Shown: positions 27,291 through 35,992, counted from the stretch's first letter. The stretch is DNA of 64,000 nt from UBA9611 sp965237595 (GCA_965237595.1 CBDEFY010000004.1:124001-188000); one strand, 5' to 3'. The notes: generated by a model not told the origin, from the sequence alone. Translations and numbers: made by a program.

Positions 27291-28175
27291 ATGTTTGCAA
27301 CAGAGTTCGAATATCAAAAGGCGAGTTCAGTGTCAGAGGCCATCCAGCTTCTGAGCAACGATGGCGATGCCAAGATATTGGCCGGCGGTCATAGTCTCAT
27401 CCCCCTGATGAAGCTGCGGCTGGCCCGTCCCGGCACGGTTATCGACATCGGCGGCATCGCAGAGCTGAAAGGCATCTCCGTGGAGAACGGCACCCTCCGG
27501 ATCGGTCCGCTGACCACCCACGCCGAGATTGCTTCGTCGTCCCAGGTGCAGTCCGCCGCCGGGATTCTGTCGGAGACCGCCCAAGGCATCGGCGACCCTC
27601 AGGTGAGGAACCGGGGGACCATCGGCGGCAACGTGGCCCACGCCGACCCCGCGTCCGACCTGCCCACGGTGCTGAAAGCGATGAACGCCCGGTTTACCAT
27701 CCAAGGACAGGGAGGAATCACCCGCCGGGGTTCCCGGACCGTGTCGGCAGACGATTTCTTCGCGGGCGCTTTCACCACCGCCCTGGAAGAGAACGAGATT
27801 CTCACCGGCATCGAGATGCCGGTCTTGGCGGAGAACCAACATGCCGAATATGCCAAGATGGCCCACCCGGCCACGTCCTTCGCCATAGTCGGGGCCGCCG
27901 TGGTCGTGACCATGGACCAACACGCCTGCACCGCCGCCAGCGTGGCGATTGGTGGCCTAACTCCCATCCCAGTGCGGGCTCCATCCGTGGAGCAGGCGTT
28001 GGTGGGGCAGGAACTGACCGAGGAAACCATCACCGCCGCCGCCAATCTGGTCGAAAACGATTTGGGCTCGGACATCATCGGCGACATTTTCGCGTCGGCC
28101 GAATACCGCCGGGCCATGGCGGCCGTCGAGCTAAAGCACGCTGTCTTCCACGCAACAGGGCTGGCGCACCACTAG
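27291..28175 (+). CDS. molybdenum hydroxylase, medium FAD-binding subunit
   Basis: A 294-residue CoxM-type flavoprotein. FAD-binding motifs are LAGGHSLIPLMKLR (~31-44) and TIGGNVAHADPASD (~104-117), followed by the C-terminal CO_deh_flav_C domain. ATG 27291 follows the large-subunit stop by three bases. It passes electrons from the iron-sulphur subunit to an unknown acceptor. Confidence 0.92.
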   Translation: MFATEFEYQKASSVSEAIQLLSNDGDAKILAGGHSLIPLMKLRLARPGTVIDIGGIAELKGISVENGTLRIGPLTTHAEIASSSQVQSAAGILSETAQGIGDPQVRNRGTIGGNVAHADPASDLPTVLKAMNARFTIQGQGGITRRGSRTVSADDFFAGAFTTALEENEILTGIEMPVLAENQHAEYAKMAHPATSFAIVGAAVVVTMDQHACTAASVAIGGLTPIPVRAPSVEQALVGQELTEETITAAANLVENDLGSDIIGDIFASAEYRRAMAAVELKHAVFHATGLAHH

Positions 28176-28556
28176 GATCTTAACTCCCCCACGGCTGACC
28201 TTTGGATCATGCGGGCGGCGCTTTTCTGGACAAATAACTCCGTAGGGGCATCCCGATTTTATCGGCACCGTGCCCCTACGCATCTGGGCCTCACATTTTT
28301 TACAGAACGTCCCGCAATTCGATGCTGCTGCCCTGTTTGCTGTCGTTCTGAGGAGTGCCCCCGACGCGTCGGGGGAAGAATCTCATTTCCAGTGGAAGAC
28401 CGCGCAGGAAGAATGAGACCCCGAGCGTAGCGAGGGGTAACAGAAGGGCAATACTTGATTAAAGCCGGTGCTTTTGTGTTTAGAAAATCCACCTGATTAA
28501 GATATTTCCCGTTGCCCTATATTCGGTAAATGGGCACCTCAGGCACTGCGAGAAAC
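28176..28556. repeat. intergenic region with repeat hairpins
   Basis: No gene is seen in these ~380 bases. It contains a 10-bp perfect inverted repeat CGTAGGGGCA/TGCCCCTACG (28241-28250 and 28271-28280) whose loop holds CCCGAT...ATCGG. An 18-bp perfect palindrome CCCCCGACGCGTCGGGGG follows at 28358-28375. Around the palindrome is a REP-like unit (28341-28440) with GAAGAATCTCATT and GAATGAGAC arms and GAGCGTAGCGAGG. These look like dispersed chromosomal repeats rather than regulatory sites. Confidence 0.6.
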
Positions 28557-29366
28557 ATGAAGATACTGGTAATAAACGACGACGGAATCACCGCCGCAGG
28601 CATCTGGGCGGCAGTCCGGGCCCTGCGGCAGGTTGGCGAGGTCGTCGTGGTTGCGCCCGACCGCCAGCAGAGCGGTGTGGGCGCTTGTTTGACCCTCCAT
28701 GCCCCGGTCAAAGCGGGCGAATGGACTGTGGACCCAGAGTTCCGGACCGAAGACGATGGCCTTTATCCGGTCAGTGCCTTCTCGGTGGAAGGCACCCCCG
28801 GCGATAGCTGCATCCTGGCCCTGGAGAGTCTGGTCAAAGACGTGGACCTGGTGGTGTCCGGGATCAACGCCGGCTCAAACGTAGGCTGGGACGTCATGGT
28901 TTCGGGGACAGTGGGCGGCGCGGTCCAGGGTTTCATCCGGGGCATTAATACCATTGCCATCTCGGTGGCCGCAGTGACCGACACCAAGTACGACATCGCC
29001 GAAAAGATACTTAAACCGCTGGCGGGGAAGTTCAAGGACTATTCCGGCGACACCCTGTTTCTGAACGTGAACATCCCGAAGATAGAGATGTCCCAGGTGG
29101 CTGGGGTCCGGGTTACCCGCATGGGAGGCCGGTCTTGGGGCGAGAATGTCCGGGCCGAGAACGTTGGACCGGAAATACGGTACTGGATCTCCAGGAACAA
29201 ACCCAGCAGCGAGACCCCCGCCCCGGACAGCGACATCGCCGCACTGAAGAACAATTGTATATCCATCACGCCGCTGCACATTGGACTGGGCAATGACACA
29301 GCCAGGCCGGATGTGGAAGCCTTGCTTGGCGATATGCCCCAGCAGGTGCTGGACCGGCCAGATTAG
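28557..29366 (+). CDS. surE: 5'/3'-nucleotidase SurE
   Basis: A 269-residue metal-dependent nucleotidase/exopolyphosphatase. It starts with the invariant MKILVINDDG (D8-D9 bind metal), followed by the VVVAPDRQQSGVG loop, SGINAGSNVGWDVMVSGTVGGA and a swapped-tail C-terminus. ATG 28557 is where the family starts; a further ATG at 28530 adds nine non-family residues. It removes phosphate from nucleoside 5'- or 3'-monophosphates in the cytoplasm. A strong terminator follows. Confidence 0.93.
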   Translation: MKILVINDDGITAAGIWAAVRALRQVGEVVVVAPDRQQSGVGACLTLHAPVKAGEWTVDPEFRTEDDGLYPVSAFSVEGTPGDSCILALESLVKDVDLVVSGINAGSNVGWDVMVSGTVGGAVQGFIRGINTIAISVAAVTDTKYDIAEKILKPLAGKFKDYSGDTLFLNVNIPKIEMSQVAGVRVTRMGGRSWGENVRAENVGPEIRYWISRNKPSSETPAPDSDIAALKNNCISITPLHIGLGNDTARPDVEALLGDMPQQVLDRPD

Positions 29367-29384
29367 TCTTGCCCGAGAGTACGC

Positions 29385-29423
29385 AAAAAGCCCCGCTCCC
29401 ACTCGTCGGGGCGGGGCTTTTTT
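29385..29423. terminator. bidirectional Rho-independent terminator
   Basis: AAAAAGCCCCGC and GCGGGGCTTTTTT form a GC-rich hairpin with A and T tracts on either side. It lies between the convergent surE and nitrile-hydratase genes and can stop both transcripts. Confidence 0.9.
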
Positions 29424-29442
29424 CTGTCGAGAGGACGACCGG

Positions 29443-30066
29443 TTAACTGGCGGTGACGGTCTCGGGGGAAAGGGCTTGGGCCACGCCAATCATACTCTCT
29501 TGGGTGATTAGCTTGGCCAATTTTTCCTCGCTCATGCCCTCGGTCCCGGCGGGCCGCCTGGGTAGTATCAGATAACGGAAGTCGGCGCTGCTGTCGATTA
29601 CCCGGACCTGTACCGACTCGTCGAGCTCGGTCCCGAACTCCTTGAGCACGCCCCGGGGGTCAACCACAACCTTTGAGCGGTAAGCCAGGCCCTTGTACCA
29701 CGCGGGTGGCCGTCCGATGATGGCTCTAGGGTAGCAGGAGCAAAGTGTGCACACCGCCATGTTGTGTACCTCGTCGGTGTTCTCCAGGACCGTGAGGCGC
29801 GGAGCGGTCTCGGGCAGGTCGTAGCCCAACTCCAAGAGGGCCGATTCAGCGTCGGCCAAGAGCCGTTTCTTGTACTCCGGGTCCACCCAGGCATGGGCAA
29901 GCACCTTGGCGCCATCCTGTGGCGAGCGGGAATCAATTTTATCTGCCATGGTCAGTATGTCGTCCAGAGTGCAGACTCCCTTCTCCAGCAACAGGGCCTG
30001 GATGGCCTCGGCCCGAAGGGAGTAGTACTCGGCGTTGTCTCCGTGGTTGTGTCCGTTCCCGGCCAT
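29443..30066 (-). CDS. nitrile hydratase alpha / thiocyanate hydrolase gamma-type subunit
   Basis: A 207-residue catalytic subunit of the nitrile hydratase/thiocyanate hydrolase family. The metal-binding claw is V-C106-T-L-C109-S-C111-Y. Thr between the first cysteines is the cobalt-type signature (iron-type has Ser). C109 and C111 would be oxidised to sulphinic/sulphenic acids. ATG 30066 has AGGAGG nine bases upstream. Two small genes upstream on the same strand encode the two halves of a beta-type subunit, making a three-gene, three-subunit unit. Confidence 0.9.
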   Translation of the reverse strand: MAGNGHNHGDNAEYYSLRAEAIQALLLEKGVCTLDDILTMADKIDSRSPQDGAKVLAHAWVDPEYKKRLLADAESALLELGYDLPETAPRLTVLENTDEVHNMAVCTLCSCYPRAIIGRPPAWYKGLAYRSKVVVDPRGVLKEFGTELDESVQVRVIDSSADFRYLILPRRPAGTEGMSEEKLAKLITQESMIGVAQALSPETVTAS

Positions 30067-30091
30067 GGGAAGCCTCCTAGCCCAATTGGGG

Positions 30092-30391
30092 TTAGATGAT
30101 TTCCAGCCAGTGTTCGTAGATGTCTATGAGCAGCTTATCGGTGGCAGTGCCTTTGTAGTTCTCCCAGAGGTCCGTCTGGGCAAATTCGATCCGGTAAAGC
30201 GGCTGGGCCGGGAGACCGTCGCCGCCGTAGGCCAGGGACTCGGGGTTCTTGAACACGCCGCACAGCGCGTCTATCCTGCCTTCCTTGCCCTGGACGTATT
30301 CGGGAGTCCGAAAGTGGGTCGGCGGGGTGCCGACCCTGATGCGGACCCGGTCGCCGGGCCGGTATCTTGCCGTTCCGTTGCTGCTGACCAC
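30092..30391 (-). CDS. nitrile hydratase beta C-terminal-type subunit (SH3-like)
   Basis: A 99-residue protein matching the C-terminal SH3-like half of nitrile hydratase beta: Y-R-P-G-D-R-V-R-I-R, then THFRTPEYVQGKEGRI and YRIEFAQTDLW. GTG 30391 sits three bases after the stop of the N-terminal-type gene, with AGGGGAG upstream. In thiocyanate hydrolase and toyocamycin nitrile hydratase the beta subunit is likewise split, which this resembles. Confidence 0.88.
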   Translation of the reverse strand: MVSSNGTARYRPGDRVRIRVGTPPTHFRTPEYVQGKEGRIDALCGVFKNPESLAYGGDGLPAQPLYRIEFAQTDLWENYKGTATDKLLIDIYEHWLEII

Positions 30392-30393
30392 GG

Positions 30394-30696
30394 CTAGTTT
30401 CTCCCCTGTTCCAATTCGGTCATCTTGGCGTCAATCTCCCCGGTGGTCATGACGCCCTGCTCCACTAAGAGGGTCTCCATGGCTGCCGTCCATTTCTCGT
30501 AGTAGCTCAACGACTCGTAGGTCTTCAGGTCCAGACTCTCGATGGCCCGGCGCAACTGGTCGGTGTTCTTGAGTCCCTTCTCGCCGAGCACGCCGTTCAG
30601 AGCGTCAACCAACCGTTCCCACTCTTCCATCTCGTGCTCGGTGTGGTCGATGGGGTCGTCGTTGGGCCAACCGCCCCGGTCATGTACCTTTGGCAT
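30394..30696 (-). CDS. nitrile hydratase beta N-terminal-type subunit
   Basis: A 100-residue helical protein resembling the N-terminal half of nitrile hydratase beta or the NHase activator domain: M-P-K-V-H-D-R-G-G, then WERLVDALNGVLGEKGL and SYYEKWTAAMETLLVEQGV. ATG 30696 follows GGAGGAGCAATAC; the longer frame upstream is discarded. It is the first gene of the three-gene operon. No separate metallochaperone (P47K type) is visible nearby. Confidence 0.82.
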   Translation of the reverse strand: MPKVHDRGGWPNDDPIDHTEHEMEEWERLVDALNGVLGEKGLKNTDQLRRAIESLDLKTYESLSYYEKWTAAMETLLVEQGVMTTGEIDAKMTELEQGRN

Positions 30697-30816
30697 GTAT
30701 TGCTCCTCCCGGAGTGGTGATGGGCACATCGTAAATGTGATGCACCCTGTTGGCAAGGGGCTCTGATAGTTCCTTGTCCTTGCTCAAAGTGATTGGGGCA
30801 AGCGGTCCTTCGCCTG

Positions 30817-30872
30817 GTCCCCCGATGTATCGGGGAGGGAGACTCGCGGTTCCGGTCGGAGCTCAGCATGAG
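30817..30872. repeat. CCCGAT hairpin repeat, copy A
   Basis: An intergenic element containing CCCCGAT-GT-ATCGGGG (30820-30835), then GGGAGACTC and GGTCGGAGCT. The same order of blocks occurs at 32046-32102. It lies between the nitrile hydratase operon start and the end of the deacetylase gene. Confidence 0.65.
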
Positions 30873-30936
30873 CGGACAGGTGAGATGGCTGGCGATTCGG
30901 ACTCCAAGAATCTCAACCGCACTCCAGATCGACAGC

Positions 30937-31854
30937 TCATGGTGCATCCGTCGAACAACGACCCCTCAACAACCGTTCTCTATTGGCCCGAAGCTGTTCG
31001 CTATCGGTCAGAGGCTGTTCGCTGTCGGTCAGAGGCTTCTCCTCATACGCCCACATCTTGGCCACGTCGATGGCGCGCATGAACTCCACGTTGGGGAAGG
31101 TCTTGATGTGCTCAATTAGGCGCTCCAGCATCAGCAGCCGGCCCGGCCGGCCGATGTACTGGGGGTGCATGGTCAGGGTGAAGGCCCGGCCGTAGCGGTA
31201 CAGACCTTCGAACTCGGCGGCCCAGGTTCCGTAGACCTCGTCGGGGTTACGCATGGGACCGAGCCGGTTGGCAACGGGGGCATAGACAAAATTTGGCGCG
31301 TCGTCCAATAGCCAGTGGATGGGCAGTTCAACGAGGCTCTTGCCGTTGGCCTCCGACTTCACCACGTACGGCGCGTCGTCCCCCATGAGGCTGCTGTCGT
31401 AGACGAACCCTTGGTCGGTGAGCAGTTCCAGGGAGTGCTCGCTAAGTTCCCAACTGGGAGAGCGGTAACCCAGAGGCTTTTCTCCGGTGATGCCGCTTAG
31501 GATACGAATGCCCGATTCGATAACCTCGTTCTCCTGCTCCCGGGTGAGCGTCGATGGCGGCTCATGCATGTAGCCGTGGTGGGCGACTTCGTGGCCCCGG
31601 CGAGCAATTTTCTCGACCATCTCTACATGGGTCTCCGCCACGTAGCCCGGCACGTAGAAGCTGGCCGGGATGGAGTGGGCGTCCAATATGTCCAGGATGC
31701 GGGGCGTGGCGACCGAAGGGCCGTACTCGGCCATGGACATGAGGCTGGGGTGGTCTTTGAAGCTGGGGTCTCGGTTCAACCAGGACGATACCCCGTCCAC
31801 GTCGAAACCGAGCAGCACGACGCACTGGGTCTCACCTGGCCATATTCCCGACAT
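30937..31854 (-). CDS. polysaccharide deacetylase-family hydrolase
   Basis: A 305-residue NodB-homology protein of the PuuE/allantoinase-like branch, which hydrolyses C-N bonds other than those of chitin. Metal-site residues are D18/D20 in GFDVDG and H93/H97 in HHGYMH; the GYRSPSWELS segment holds the conserved Arg. There is no signal peptide, so it is cytoplasmic, fitting amidohydrolysis of a small nitrogen compound and perhaps its nitrile-hydratase neighbours. ATG 31854 has GGAGGGAACCACC upstream. The C-terminus carries an odd tail with a repeated SEQPLTD heptad encoded by a 21-bp tandem repeat (~30995-31036). Confidence 0.82.
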   Translation of the reverse strand: MSGIWPGETQCVVLLGFDVDGVSSWLNRDPSFKDHPSLMSMAEYGPSVATPRILDILDAHSIPASFYVPGYVAETHVEMVEKIARRGHEVAHHGYMHEPPSTLTREQENEVIESGIRILSGITGEKPLGYRSPSWELSEHSLELLTDQGFVYDSSLMGDDAPYVVKSEANGKSLVELPIHWLLDDAPNFVYAPVANRLGPMRNPDEVYGTWAAEFEGLYRYGRAFTLTMHPQYIGRPGRLLMLERLIEHIKTFPNVEFMRAIDVAKMWAYEEKPLTDSEQPLTDSEQLRANRERLLRGRCSTDAP

Positions 31855-32189
31855 GGTGGTTCCCTCCGGACTGAGTCTGAATGTAGGCTATTCTAGCCCA
31901 GGGAGGGATGGCTGGGAAAGAGAGGTGGTTCGACGAGTTCACCACGAATGGCATCGGGGGTGGAATGGTTTGATATTTGGAGTTTGGTTGATGGGGGTAG
32001 AGGCGTCCCGATGAATCGGGACGCCCTGCCCGCTCGATTCAGACGGGTCCCCCGATGTCCCGATACGATCGGGAGGGAGACTCTCGACCTCTGGTCGGAG
32101 CTGCAGGCCAAGAACCGTGCTAAGATTGCGCCACAGAATTCCGGCGGGGTCAGACCCGGTGTCGCTAATTTGGATGGAGGCAAAGCGTC
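31855..32189. repeat. intergenic region with hairpin repeats (copy B)
   Basis: A divergent-gene gap of 335 bases. It holds a near-perfect hairpin GGCGTCCCGAT-GA-ATCGGGACGCC (32002-32025, 11-bp stem) and a second one TCCCGAT-ACG-ATCGGGA (32058-32074). The second lies inside a repeat (32046-32102) that shares blocks with 30817-30872. No promoter was convincing and no gene is supported. Confidence 0.65.
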
Positions 32190-33563
32190 ATGGCTATGGC
32201 TTCAAGCCAGAGATATAAGGACCTGTACGTAAATCTGTCCAAGGGGCAGATCAGCAGAGAAATTTTCGTTAACGAGGAGATCTACCAGCGGGAGTTGGAG
32301 CAGGTCTTCGCCCGGTCTTGGTTGTTTGTCGGCCACGAAAGCCAAATCGCAAAGCCGGGCGATTACTTCATCTCTGGTATGGGTGAAGAATCGGTGATTC
32401 TCTGCCGGGACCGGGAGGGTGCGGTCCATGCGTTTCTGAACTCCTGCCGGCACCGGGGCATGAAGGTGTGCCGCTACGACGAAGGCAACACCCCGGTTTT
32501 CACCTGTCCTTACCATGGTTGGAGCTACGCCACCAGCGGCAAACTGGTAGGCGTGCCTTACTTCAAGAGCGCCTACCACGAGGAGATTGATAAAACCCAA
32601 TGGGGCCTGATTGAAGTTGCCCAGTTGTTCATCTACAAGGGGACGATATGGGCTACTTGGGACGAAACTGCGCCGCCGTTCTTGGAGTACCTGGGCGACT
32701 TCAAGATGTTTTTGGACCTAAGCCTGGACTCCTGGGACGGGAGAGAGGGAGGTACCGAGATTATCGGCGGGGTCCAGAAGTGGATGATTCCCTGCAACTG
32801 GAAGTTCCCGGCGGAGAATTTCAGCGGCGACAGCTACCACAACATCAGCCACCGCTCGGTGGACATGGTGGGGATTGGCCCCAGCGGCTCCGGCCTGCGG
32901 GACATGAATGAGCGGATCCAGGCGCGGCGGCTGCATATCTTGTTCCCGGAGAGGGGGCATCATACGGGCGCGTACGTGCTTCCCAAGGGTGATCCCACTC
33001 CGTCGGCCTATCAGGACTCGCCGGTGGTGTCGGAATACTTCGCTCATTGCGAGGAGGAACGGCGGCGCCGAAGGGGCGAATGGGCAAGATTAGTGGGCAG
33101 CCCCGGCGAGGTCTTCCCCAACACGGCCCTCCATCCGAGGCAGCCGCGCACCATGGCCGTCTGGCACCCCAGGGGGCCGCATCAGACCGAGGTTTGGCGT
33201 TGGTATCTGGTGGACCATGACGCGCCCGACGAGGTCAAGAATTTCTTGCGGGAATACTACATCCGGTATTCCGGTCCCGGCGGACTGACTGAGCAAGACG
33301 ATATGGAAAATTGGAACTACGCTCACGCGGCCAGCCGAGGGACCATTGCCCGGTGTTACCCCTACTCATACGAGCAGGGCCTGGGGTACGAGAAGGCGGA
33401 TTTCGAGATCGATGGGCTGAAGTTCCCCGGCTTGGTCACGGACCTGACCGAAGCCAAGTCCAGCGAGGACAATCTGCGGAACCTCTACCGCCGCTGGGCG
33501 GACTTCATGGACGCCGACAGTTGGGACACCCTGGCCAACTGGAGAAATGGCAACAGTCCGTAA
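32190..33563 (+). CDS. Rieske non-haem iron oxygenase, alpha subunit
   Basis: A 457-residue aromatic-ring-hydroxylating oxygenase large subunit. The Rieske [2Fe-2S] ligands are C86-x-H88 and C106-x-x-H109 (SCRHRG ... TCPYHGW). The mononuclear iron site is H217 and H221 with a distal Asp near 370-371 (EQDDMENW); D214 is the bridging Asp. It hydroxylates aromatic or related substrates using O2 and electrons from a separate reductase, not seen here. No small (beta) subunit is adjacent. Start ATG 32190 (a second ATG at 32196). Confidence 0.92.
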   Translation: MAMASSQRYKDLYVNLSKGQISREIFVNEEIYQRELEQVFARSWLFVGHESQIAKPGDYFISGMGEESVILCRDREGAVHAFLNSCRHRGMKVCRYDEGNTPVFTCPYHGWSYATSGKLVGVPYFKSAYHEEIDKTQWGLIEVAQLFIYKGTIWATWDETAPPFLEYLGDFKMFLDLSLDSWDGREGGTEIIGGVQKWMIPCNWKFPAENFSGDSYHNISHRSVDMVGIGPSGSGLRDMNERIQARRLHILFPERGHHTGAYVLPKGDPTPSAYQDSPVVSEYFAHCEEERRRRRGEWARLVGSPGEVFPNTALHPRQPRTMAVWHPRGPHQTEVWRWYLVDHDAPDEVKNFLREYYIRYSGPGGLTEQDDMENWNYAHAASRGTIARCYPYSYEQGLGYEKADFEIDGLKFPGLVTDLTEAKSSEDNLRNLYRRWADFMDADSWDTLANWRNGNSP

Positions 33564-33593
33564 ACCAGCTCGCTCGCGGTTGATTGACTGACG

Positions 33594-33612
33594 GCCCCGA
33601 TTCTATCGGGGC
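33594..33612. repeat. small CCCGAT hairpin
   Basis: GCCCCGAT-TCT-ATCGGGGC, an 8-bp perfect stem between the convergent Rieske and LLM genes. It is another member of the hairpin family seen from 28.2 kb on. It has no T tract, so it is not a standard terminator. Confidence 0.6.
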
Positions 33613-33618
33613 TGAAAG

Positions 33619-34547
33619 CTACGCCCCCACGGCGGGAATCACGTCTCGCGCCAGAGCCTCAAGGTGCTCCATGTCGTCGAAGGCCGGGTTGAGGAGCACC
33701 ATTCCCGCTCCCTCTTTGGTGACCTTGGCCAGTTCATCCGTACATTTGGCGGCGGAGCCCCAGACTGACACCTGGGAGGCCATGTCGGCGTTGCCGTGCC
33801 GCTTCCCGAACCATTCCTTGAGACGGCCTTCGGCGCTTTTTTCGTCATTGTCCAACGCAACGTAGACCCGCTTGGAAATGGCGAAGGACTGGGGGTCCCG
33901 GCCTGATTCCTCCAGGTACATCCGAACCTGGCCCACGCCGGCGATGAAGCTTTCGGTGTTGGAGGAACCGGCGCCCATCCAGCCGTCGGCGTGGCGGATA
34001 GCCCGCTTGAGGGCGTTGGTGTGCCGGGCGCCCAGCCAGATAGGAGGGTGGGGTTTCTGCACGGGTTTGGGTTCCATCTTGATGCCGTCAAGCTGCCAGA
34101 ACTCGCCCTGGAAATGGGCTTCGGGCTGGGTCCACAACGCCTTCATGACGTCGATAATCTCGGTGAACTGGCGCACCCGTCTCTCAGGGGTGATTCCGAA
34201 GGGGCGGACATCTTCGGGATTCCCGCCCAAGCCCAGCCCCACCACCAGCCGGCCGGCGCTCATGTGGTCCAGGCTGCCCAGGCTCTTGGCCAGCTGCACC
34301 GGGTTGCGCAAGGGAGCTACTATCACCGAAGTGCCCAGCCCACCCGTTCCGTGATGGCGACCAGGTATGAAAGCAGGGTCACAGGCTCCAAGATGGGAAC
34401 GGTTCCGGTGATGGCTTCTTGAGTCCAAATGCTTTCGTAACCCAAAGCTTCGGCCCGTTTCGCCCACCTCCTGATCAACGGCATGTCGATGGGACCGTCA
34501 AAGAACACCTGGGGAACGGATATGCCCCAACTTACTTTTCCGGCCAT
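33619..34547 (-). pseudogene. LLM-class oxidoreductase with a frameshift
   Basis: Two overlapping frames make one luciferase-like oxidoreductase of about 308 residues. The N-terminus runs from ATG 34547 (MAGKVSWGISVPQ) to LVAITERVG; the rest resumes as LGTSVIVAPLRNPVQLAKSLGSLDHMS. The shift is near 34338-34341, where one base is missing. The remaining sequence is conserved (SAGRLVVGLGLGG; KPHPPIWLGARH), so the mutation is recent or a sequencing error. If real, the product is truncated after 74 residues. Confidence 0.78.
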
Positions 34548-34621
34548 TTTTTTGTCTCCTCAGTTACGGAACATGAGTGGGACCAAAGCCACCAGGGTTC
34601 CCAGAGGTTGACCACTGACGG

Positions 34622-35905
34622 CTACACCACCCTGGCGGGAATAACGTCGAAACCCGTGTACGGGCGCAGGACCTCTGGAATCACCACCGAGCCGTCGGGC
34701 TGCTGGTAGTTCTCCATGATGGCAATCATGACCCGGGGCAGGGCCAAGCCCGAGCCGTTCAGAGTGTGTGGCAGGCGGGGACGGCCGCCCTCTTCGGCCC
34801 GGTAGCGGATGTTGGAGCGGCGGGCCTGGAAGTCGGTGCAATTTGAGCAGGAACTGACCTCCAGCCACTCCTGACATCCGGCTGCCCACACTTCGATGTC
34901 GTAGGTCTTGGACGAGGCGAAACCCATGTCGCCGGTGCAGAGTTGCAGCACCCGGTAGGTGAACCCCAGCTTCCGGCAGACATCCTCGGCGTCGTCCACC
35001 AGTTGTTCCAATTCCTGGTTGGAAGTCTCGGGGTCCACGAATTTATACATCTCAACCTTGTTGAACTGGTGTACCCGCTTGATGCCTCTGGTGTCCCGTC
35101 CCGCCGCCGCCTTCTCCCGCCGGAAGCAGGGGGTCTGGGCCACGTACTTGATGGGCAGGTTGTTGGCGGGAATAATCTCATCCCGGTACAGGTTGGTGAT
35201 GGGCACCTCGGCGGTGGGGATAAGCCAGAGGTCGTCTTCGTCGTCGTGGTAGAGGTTGTCGGCGAACTTGGGCAGGTTGCCCGAGCCCTCCATGATTTCC
35301 CGTTTCACCACCGCCGGTAGGCTGACCTCGGTGTAGCCGTGCTCTTGGGTGTGGAGGTCCAGCATCCAGGAGATTAGCGCCCGCTCCAGCTTGGCCCCGG
35401 CCCCCAGGGTGGTGTAAAACCGGCTACCGGCCAGTTTGGTGCCCCGTTCAAAGTCGATGATGCCTAGTTGCGGACCCAGGTCCCAGTGGGGTTGGAGGTT
35501 AAAGTCCAAGACCGGGGGCTCGCCGTTCTGGCGGACGATCTTGTTGCCTTCCTCGTCGTAGCCCACGGGCACGTCCGGTTGGGGCAGATTGGGCAATTCC
35601 AGCAATAAAGCGTTAATTTTGTCGCCGAGGTCTTTGGTTTGCTGGTTAAGGGCGTCGGCCTGGTCGCCGATTTCCCGCATCTCGGCCCGTACCTCTGCCG
35701 AGGCCTCCTGGCCCTGGGAACGCATGCGCCCGATTTCTTTGCTGACCCGGTTGCGCTCGGCGTTCAATTCGTCGCGCTGGGTGATGGCGCGGCGTATCTG
35801 GGTGTCCAGTTCAAGGACCACGGTGATGGGGTCCTCTTCGCCCCTGGTCTGCAGGGCACGGCGCACCTCATTCGGGTTTTCTCGGATGTGTTCGATTGAA
35901 AGCAT
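34622..35905 (-). CDS. serS: seryl-tRNA synthetase
   Basis: A 427-residue class II aminoacyl-tRNA synthetase. An N-terminal coiled-coil arm (~30-105) is followed by the catalytic core with motif 2 (FRREKAAAGRDTRGIKRVHQF) and motif 3 (NGSGLALPRVMIAIMENYQ). TAEVPITNLYRDEI is the serine-site segment. Complete and of normal length. Start ATG 35905. Confidence 0.95.
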   Translation of the reverse strand: MLSIEHIRENPNEVRRALQTRGEEDPITVVLELDTQIRRAITQRDELNAERNRVSKEIGRMRSQGQEASAEVRAEMREIGDQADALNQQTKDLGDKINALLLELPNLPQPDVPVGYDEEGNKIVRQNGEPPVLDFNLQPHWDLGPQLGIIDFERGTKLAGSRFYTTLGAGAKLERALISWMLDLHTQEHGYTEVSLPAVVKREIMEGSGNLPKFADNLYHDDEDDLWLIPTAEVPITNLYRDEIIPANNLPIKYVAQTPCFRREKAAAGRDTRGIKRVHQFNKVEMYKFVDPETSNQELEQLVDDAEDVCRKLGFTYRVLQLCTGDMGFASSKTYDIEVWAAGCQEWLEVSSCSNCTDFQARRSNIRYRAEEGGRPRLPHTLNGSGLALPRVMIAIMENYQQPDGSVVIPEVLRPYTGFDVIPARVV

Positions 35906-35992
35906 GGCTAACTTTGAAGATTACCTGTTCTCCGGCGAAGGCGTGGTTAACTTTGAAGGTTACTTGTTCTCCGATCAATTGAAAACATGGCT
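35893..35992. repeat. imperfect tandem repeat upstream of serS
   Basis: A ~39-bp unit beginning GGTTAACTTTGAAG and ending TTCTCCG occurs twice (from ~35906 and ~35945, with a few mismatches). The sequence around the serS start (ATTGAAAGCATGGCT) recurs in altered form at ~35978. The block separates serS from lysS. Confidence 0.6.

Noticed and set aside
28341..28440. CRISPR-like array in the repeat-rich gap after the molybdenum hydroxylase operon
   Set aside because: There is no regular repeat-spacer pattern, only inverted repeats.
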